In this document: one piece after another, positions 58,492 through 64,000 of the stretch
How the letters are laid out: each line of letters starts with the position of its first letter
How positions within the stretch are numbered: the stretch's first letter is position 1
Notes under the pieces: model-generated
Told to the model about the DNA's origin: nothing
What the model saw: the letters and a program-made list of their open reading frames with translations, nothing else
Database searches by the model: none
Assembly (NCBI GenBank): GCA_000827325.1
Contig: KN832871.1
Coordinates: forward strand, 868,001-932,000
Direction of reading: 5' to 3'
Source: Oidiodendron maius Zn
Taxonomy: Eukaryota; Ascomycota; Leotiomycetes; Myxotrichaceae
DNA length: 64,000 nucleotides
Position numbers and translations under genes: made by a program

Positions 58492-60174
58492 TCAAAGTCT
58501 CCCAATATTGGAGCACAGATCTAGGGCCGTCTCCACAGCGCCCTCTAAACTGCCCACTCGTTCTTTCAATCCCTTATTCTCGGCGCGGAGAAGGCTAACT
58601 GTGTCCCATGCTACGCTCGCGTCTCCGCCACGACAGTTATCACATCCATATTCGGTAGACGTAGACGTTGTGATGCCGTGCAGGATCTTTTGAAAGGTGC
58701 TGGGCTGCTGGATGGGGCTCGGCCGTTGCTGTTGTTGCTGGTGCACGACAGCAGTTACCGGCTGCAACGAGACGATGCGGGCGAAGGACGCCTGAAGGAT
58801 CTCAGGAGTGGTGTCCGCCGAGGTGCATGTCGCGGAACTTAACATCGAGGTGATGGTCGGCGCAGGACTTCTGCTCCTGGAGAAGACCGAGTCTGTCGGC
58901 GAACCCAATTCGGCGTCGCTGTCGCAATCGGTGGTGGTTGATCCACCGCTCTTCCGCCAGGCTCTGGGACGGGGCTTCTTGCTGGAAGCCAGCTCTTCAG
59001 CCTCGGAAAGCCTACATTCATGAGAGGCTTTGATGAGGGCTAGAGACTTCTCACGGGCGAGCTTCTCTTCAGCACGGGCTTGCTTCTCTGTGGCGAGCTG
59101 TTCGACGAGTTCTTCTATCACCCGATCCTGCTCGGCGACCCGATCACTCATCTCTTGTAGTTGAGACTTTAGACATTGTGCTCTGGTTTCTGCTTCTTCA
59201 AGCTCTTCGTCTTGTGCCTCTTTATCTGCACTGATATCGTGCAAGGATACTGTGCGTAGCTTATATGCAGTCTGAAGTCTCAACAACAGGCCCTCGGCGT
59301 TCATCAATAAGTCACTGAACGAAGACTTTGAGATATCTTGTGCTTTAAAGGAAGGATGAAAGAGCATAGCATGAATATCCAATGCGAGAAGCTCGTCATC
59401 TTCTGTCATCTGCTGGGGAAGTTGGATAGTCCGTTTTGGCGGGGCCTTCTGGGAGAAGAAGTTAAATCTGCCCGGCGTTGCGCTCGTAGGCATTTTGGTA
59501 AGCATGTTGCTGTTGCTGTTGCTGTTACTATTTCCAGGAGACTCAACTCTTGGGAGGTTGGGTCTCTTTCGAAGCTTTGCAGTCTCTCGTTGTGGTGATG
59601 CTTCCACGAGCGATTCATTAAAGGGGGGCTGCGTTTCATGTTCTGTAACGGGTATCCCTAACGATATTGGCGCGCTGGTCCCAGAGAACCAGGAGCTAAA
59701 ACCTCCCTTCTGTTTCTCCTCTATCCTAACAACTTCATCCATGTCTCCTGAGAGTGTTGGCATTAAGCCGTCATCAAGTTCTCGCTGTGTCCACTCCATC
59801 ACTGGGTTTATGCGTTCTGGACTAGTCGAATTTTCACGACGTCCTTTGCGGAATGGCAGTAGCGATGTAAGGGATGGTTGATGGGTCCGAGTTTGTCGAG
59901 GAGAAGACTCTTCTCCCTGCTCCATATGAGATAGTGGCGGCTGTCTTGACTTAAGAATCGCGAGTTCTGGAAGCGTGAGGCCTAGTTCTCCTTTATTATC
60001 AAGCGCTAATCTCCCTGATTCCAGTGGTTGCGAGTCATAATAATCCTCTGCCCATATTCCATTCATACTTGAGTTTCTACTAGTCCCTATCGACGGCGGC
60101 GAGAATGACGAGACAGTTCGGCGACGAGCACTTGGTTTCGGCAACAGCTGGCTGTCGCCGTAGGGGAGCGACAT
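58492..60174 (-). CDS. Uncharacterised coiled-coil protein
   Basis: A single-exon gene of 560 residues; no family recognised. Residues 1-250 are disordered and Ser/Pro-rich, including LPFRKGRRENSTSPERINPV, MEWTQRELDDGLMPTLSGDM and an (SN)4 run coded by a CTG/GTT-type microsatellite near 59503-59528. The part from about 265 to 320 is helical (MTEDDELLALDIHAMLFHPS, then FSDLLMNAEGLLLRLQTAYK). About 325-400 is a coiled coil (LEEAETRAQCLKSQLQEMSD, VAEQDRVIEELVEQLATEKQ). After a Ser-rich spacer, a final short coiled coil (SLLRAENKGLKERVGSLEGA) closes the protein, preceded by CDNC. It looks like a scaffold or cytoskeletal adaptor. The start MSLPYGDSQ is the first ATG. The long open frame and biased composition make coding certain, function not. 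Confidence 0.75.
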   Translation of the reverse strand: MSLPYGDSQLLPKPSARRRTVSSFSPPSIGTSRNSSMNGIWAEDYYDSQPLESGRLALDNKGELGLTLPELAILKSRQPPLSHMEQGEESSPRQTRTHQPSLTSLLPFRKGRRENSTSPERINPVMEWTQRELDDGLMPTLSGDMDEVVRIEEKQKGGFSSWFSGTSAPISLGIPVTEHETQPPFNESLVEASPQRETAKLRKRPNLPRVESPGNSNSNSNSNMLTKMPTSATPGRFNFFSQKAPPKRTIQLPQQMTEDDELLALDIHAMLFHPSFKAQDISKSSFSDLLMNAEGLLLRLQTAYKLRTVSLHDISADKEAQDEELEEAETRAQCLKSQLQEMSDRVAEQDRVIEELVEQLATEKQARAEEKLAREKSLALIKASHECRLSEAEELASSKKPRPRAWRKSGGSTTTDCDSDAELGSPTDSVFSRSRSPAPTITSMLSSATCTSADTTPEILQASFARIVSLQPVTAVVHQQQQQRPSPIQQPSTFQKILHGITTSTSTEYGCDNCRGGDASVAWDTVSLLRAENKGLKERVGSLEGAVETALDLCSNIGRL

Positions 60175-61549
60175 GGCTGCCGCGATCTAGAGGCCGTAAA
60201 GGTGCGGGTTGTCCGAAGTAGACTGAGGATATATGCGGGCAATATACTTGACACAGCTGGTTGACGTGACTGTGGGAGAATTGACAACGGAGCGGTGCGC
60301 CTGAATTGGCAGGGCAGTAGCTGACTGACGGCGTTGTGGCGGCTCGTATTGGGTGCGAATGGCCGCATCCAATGGACTTCGAGATTTTCGTGGGGTAAGA
60401 AAGAGTTGCTCACAGTCCAGAGGTAGATGAAGATGGAAGTCCAGAAATAATATGTGCACTTTACTTCCGTACTATTCTTTGAGTCTCGATGCTTGAATTA
60501 TGGAGGCTGGAGATCCACTGCGCTGCCATTGCGGTGCGTGGCTGGGAACAGGGAATTTGGAGCCGGGACAGTGATGCCTCATCGCGTAATAGTGCACCAA
60601 GTACGAAGGTACAAGAAGGAGATTCAGCTAGTACGTTCATTCCAGGGACCGATGTTCCCCTTCCTTGCTAATGGTATGGCGGTTCCTGAAGAGCCCATCA
60701 CCTCTCTGATGTCACTTGACCTTGACCCCATATTAACACGTGCTTCTTATCTAGCTCACTTACCTCATATGGACTAGCGCAAAATATTATCAAAGATCAG
60801 CTGAAAACGGCCTGACACCCGAGACAAACGGGCACGGGCCACATTCCAGCTCGGGTGGACATGTTTCGTTCATAAGAGCAAAAAGTGCGACGTGCAACAA
60901 AAGTTAGTGATCATGTGATCTGATTTCCTGTCAGGATTGACGGGCTTGTAAAAAAGGCACGCAATTTCGGACGCAGAGGATAACAGATCGTGCGGAATGA
61001 TGTGCTAAAATTTGATCCGTATTTATAGCACATCACCTCTCCCACCCTCTAAGCACCATTGAGGCTATGGCAGTCAGAAGAGGCAGATTCCCTCGTCGAA
61101 AGTTAGCAATCACGTGATATATCCGCGCCACTCCCGGCAGGCGTTCTCGAAGCGACCACAAGATAAGGCAACATCAGCTGACCAACTTGCAACGCCTCCC
61201 GCACTCATCGCATCACGGCTCACCGCAGTCACGAGAGATACCTCTATTCGGCATTGTGCTCATTCATAAGATAAACCTTCCATAGTGCCTTTATGGGAGG
61301 ATCACCGGATGCAGTCACCATTGTCCTGAATCCATCGTCACACCCCCGGGTTATTTGTTATGCTCACTTCAAGCGTGCTCGACGTCACATTATAACATAG
61401 CCTCGAGCCTAGGTCCTCTGCTACTCCACCGTCGTGCCTAATAATGACTGTGCAGTCCGCCTACAGCTTAAGTTTAATTCTCAGAGGCAATATAATCCCG
61501 CAAAGCGCCCTTCGCTCTTCTTCTCATTGCCTTGCGGGGTGCTCCTTCG
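60175..61549. promoter_or_regulatory. Divergent intergenic region with an ATCACGTGAT box
   Basis: 1.37 kb between divergent genes. The palindrome ATCACGTGAT is at 61109-61118, 432 bp before the nucleoside-hydrolase-like start. A + strand frame at 60454-60777 has no family match and is treated as chance. Confidence 0.5.
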
Positions 61550-62881
61550 ATGCCTCCGCAAGCAACTTTAGAACTTGACACTTCGGACGACAAACAGACG
61601 CCGGAGGATCAACCCCAGTCACCAACAGGAGAATTTATATGGAACTGGTTCAGCCATGTAAGGACAAGATCTATGTCGCTGCTGGGACTATGGCCGAAGA
61701 TCCCTGCGGGGCTCTCCGAAGTCGAGACAGGAATTTATCAAACGCTCTTGGAGGCTCGAAAGAATCGGTCTGTGAAAGACCAGAAGCCTCCACATCTCGT
61801 TGTTATTACAGATCTTGCAAAAGATTACGACGATCTTATGGCAATGGTATTGTTAGCTGAACTTCACCGCTTGGGTTTAGTGGAGCTCGAGGCCTTTGTT
61901 GCCAATCTGATGCCTGCGCGAAAACGGGCCCGCTTTGGGCGAGGCGCTCTAGATTTACTAGGGCTGCAAAAGATACCTATTGCCGTTGGCTCCGTAGGCT
62001 CAGGGAAGAAACACAAAATTAACAAGTATGAGTTCGATAATTGCACATTTCTGGCACCATTAGGTTCTGTTGAATTTGAGAAGGGGGAGGATCTTCTCTT
62101 GCGGATATTTGAAAAAGCGGTGGATGAAGACAGGAAAATTACCTTGGTCCTCCTGTCTTCTCTAATGGACATCTCGAAGTTTACACAAAAGCGCCCCAAT
62201 CTGGTTAAAAACGCAGTTGACAAAATCTCAATACAAGGAGGGATGTATTTCGAGAAAGGGATATTGAAGGCCGACAGCCAAGCAGCTAATAATCACTTTG
62301 CTCCTGGCCACGCCGCGCTCTTTACTAGCTTCATCCAGAAGTATTCAATTCGAACTACGGTATACACGAAAGTCGCGGCTTTTGCTACTAAGATATATGC
62401 CGAGTTTTTCACAGAGTTAGCTGCGACCGGACACCCGCTGGGTATCCATCTTCAGAATACCCAGTTAGCGCAAGATGTCGACTTTTATACGGACACGATG
62501 GACGAGGAGACTCGATTCCGGCCCTTCATGACACAGGAGTGGTTTCTCAAAAACAAATCGACTTGGTTCACGGAAGGGCATTCCGAGGATCCGGATGTCG
62601 AGCCGTACCCATCTCCTGACAATGTCGTTCCATACCTGACTGTTGTCGTCGCGTACGATGCACTGGCTGCACTAGGAGCAGCTGGGGATGATGTCCTGGA
62701 GAGTCTTCACGTGCTGAAACCTGCACCGGATAACTCATTTTGTCGGATCGTAGGAGTGTCTCCGTCGTCCAATACGCCGGACGTCATAGAAGATCCAGGC
62801 GTCTACGGAGAACAGATGGCAACTGCAATTAAAACTCTAGTGAAAGGGTCGCTATTAGCCTCGTGGCAGCAACTGACCTGA
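61550..62881 (+). CDS. Nucleoside-hydrolase-like protein, altered metal motif
   Basis: A single-exon gene of 443 residues related to inosine/uridine-preferring nucleoside hydrolases, which split nucleosides into base and ribose using a Ca2+ held by an Asp cluster. ATG 61550 (MPPQATLELDTSD) is used; a TTG frame start upstream is rejected. After about 85 variable residues comes LVVITDLAKDYDDLMAMVLL. The usual motif is DTDPGxDDAxA; here the first Asp and the final DD are present but spacing and neighbours differ. FVANLMPARKRARFGRGALDLLG and IPIAVGSVG follow, matching the next two family blocks. The middle (TLVLLSSLMDISKF, ISIQGGMYFEKG, ANNHFAPGHAALF) also fits the fold. It could be a divergent hydrolase or a non-catalytic relative. 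No signal peptide or membrane segment is seen. Confidence 0.8.
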   Translation: MPPQATLELDTSDDKQTPEDQPQSPTGEFIWNWFSHVRTRSMSLLGLWPKIPAGLSEVETGIYQTLLEARKNRSVKDQKPPHLVVITDLAKDYDDLMAMVLLAELHRLGLVELEAFVANLMPARKRARFGRGALDLLGLQKIPIAVGSVGSGKKHKINKYEFDNCTFLAPLGSVEFEKGEDLLLRIFEKAVDEDRKITLVLLSSLMDISKFTQKRPNLVKNAVDKISIQGGMYFEKGILKADSQAANNHFAPGHAALFTSFIQKYSIRTTVYTKVAAFATKIYAEFFTELAATGHPLGIHLQNTQLAQDVDFYTDTMDEETRFRPFMTQEWFLKNKSTWFTEGHSEDPDVEPYPSPDNVVPYLTVVVAYDALAALGAAGDDVLESLHVLKPAPDNSFCRIVGVSPSSNTPDVIEDPGVYGEQMATAIKTLVKGSLLASWQQLT

Positions 62882-64000
62882 TGTATATTAGAAACGGAGC
62901 TGGTTAAGGTGGTATCTGGCGTATTGTCTTCAATGGTGTTGGTGGCTTTCTGATATTGCCTCCTGTACTATATTATGGGACAAATGAGCTACCGCATGGC
63001 CGACAGAAGCAGGCCCGTCATTTCATGCCACGCTCATTTGCGAATTCGAACTTCCTGTCTCATGGCTATCAGAACCAGCGTATTCGAGAGGACCGCTCTC
63101 ACACATCACCTTATTACCACGCACAGACTACTTAACCTGCGTTATTTCTTTATTGTCTCTATCAAAACCGGCCGTCGAAAGCACTTTCTTCGACCTGGGA
63201 GAGAGATGCGAGGAGACGCAGGAACGAGATAGAAAGATGGATTAGGGACGCGGACTCGATTTTGGGCAGCGGAACCGTCTTGGTTTTTTCGCCGATAGGA
63301 GCGGCAGATTAAGCTACTATCGCCGTAGCCGAATAACTCAACATATAATGCAGGTGTGTGTATTGAAAGCGAATCGCAACGGGCCTCAAGGCACGATAGT
63401 GCAACATGGTTCCTGCAAGATGGTTCAGTGGGCCGGACCACATGCAGGCAAGGGTTGAACGACGAAGAAGGAGATAGGGTGACAGATAGTTTAGAGTTCA
63501 ATCAATGAGATCAATCACATTGTCAGGAAGATGGGCCTTCATTATAGATACAGCTGGTTAGAAAGCGGTCGGGTCCACTTCGATGATATTGTTAACTAAT
63601 GCCTCATGGAGGCAATAACCAGAGGTTCTCTTAACATATGTACGTCGATGAACTCAGGAATCTGCCTTGCTTAACGCCTGCCACTGAATTACCAACCCAT
63701 AACGTAGAGGAGCTGGCTGACCTGCCCATTGCTGTGATCTATATTCTCAGTAGTCAGACATTATGTACAGCCCGCGGATCATACAATTGAGTTAATAGCG
63801 TACTTCGGAAATGAATGCCTTGTATCCTATTTCACATTGTATTTTGACACCTAAGCTTTCTTGCATCTTGATTGGTTTGCTACTGCTTGTGCAAAGTTTC
63901 ATCACGTGGTACGAGTAGCCACTGGCAGTCGGTAGCTGAAGCCTTGTCGGATGTACCTGTCAATCACCACCCCTCACTAATCCCTAATTGTCATTCAGTA
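62882..64000. other. Intergenic to window edge, nothing recognised
   Basis: 1.1 kb with only short chance frames. A TCACGTGG site is at 63902-63909 near the right edge and may belong to the promoter of a gene beyond the window. Confidence 0.4.

Noticed and set aside
60454-60777. 107-codon plus-strand frame
   Set aside because: No family resemblance and lies in a divergent promoter.
1-64000. CRISPR arrays, tRNA/rRNA genes, endogenous viral or LTR elements
   Set aside because: None seen on reading both strands; no regularly spaced repeats, cloverleaf-like boxes, long terminal repeats or polymerase/capsid motifs were noticed. A tRNAscan or profile search was not possible.

Overview
The window is nuclear DNA of a filamentous ascomycete (Pezizomycotina, probably Eurotiomycetes). 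Genes carry many short introns (about 45-130 bp) with GTAnGT donors, CTAAC/CTGAC-like branch sites and YAG acceptors. The molybdenum-cofactor enzymes MoaA and MoaC lie in one spliced gene, as in Aspergillus cnxABC. The gene set includes Zn2Cys6, PTH11/SAT4-like and BBE-oxidase genes typical of moulds. No tRNA, rRNA, CRISPR array or virus-like element was recognised.

The left quarter (1-15.7 kb) is accessory and partly decayed. It holds a broken PTR2 peptide transporter running off the left edge. Next is an assembly gap of 363 N inside a 93-bp perfect inverted repeat, whose two gap edges carry the same 35 bases, so the gap is probably artificial. A SAT4/PTH11-like membrane receptor gene and a secreted FAD-linked (BBE) oxidase gene follow. 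Then come the 5' stub of an FAD amine oxidase abutting the 3' half of an MFS transporter (both dead), a glycosyltransferase-25 gene with a defective exon junction, and a Zn2Cys6 transcription factor. The mixture looks like the remains of a metabolite or nutrient-use cluster.

The rest (16-64 kb) is conserved housekeeping sequence: Ytp1-like membrane protein; BAR protein Rvs161 sharing a 254-bp divergent promoter with ribosome-biogenesis factor Alb1; a SAM methyltransferase divergent from high-affinity cAMP phosphodiesterase; cnxABC divergent (238 bp) from the WD-repeat spindle protein Wdr8; a 1907-residue DH-PH (RhoGEF-like) protein; a GT31-like glycosyltransferase divergent from ABC-F ATPase Arb1; a calpain-type protease divergent from chromatin remodeller Ino80; 5-aminolevulinate synthase HemA; a coiled-coil protein of unknown function; and a nucleoside-hydrolase-like protein with an altered metal-site motif.

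The most interesting observation is in cnxABC. The intron joining MoaA to MoaC begins with codons for Gly-Gly-stop, so unspliced RNA would encode a free MoaA ending in the conserved -GG tail plus a downstream MoaC frame with its own ATG. Palindromic CACGTG boxes recur in several divergent promoters. Exon coordinates were derived by eye from splice consensus, frame and remembered family sequences; no search was run.
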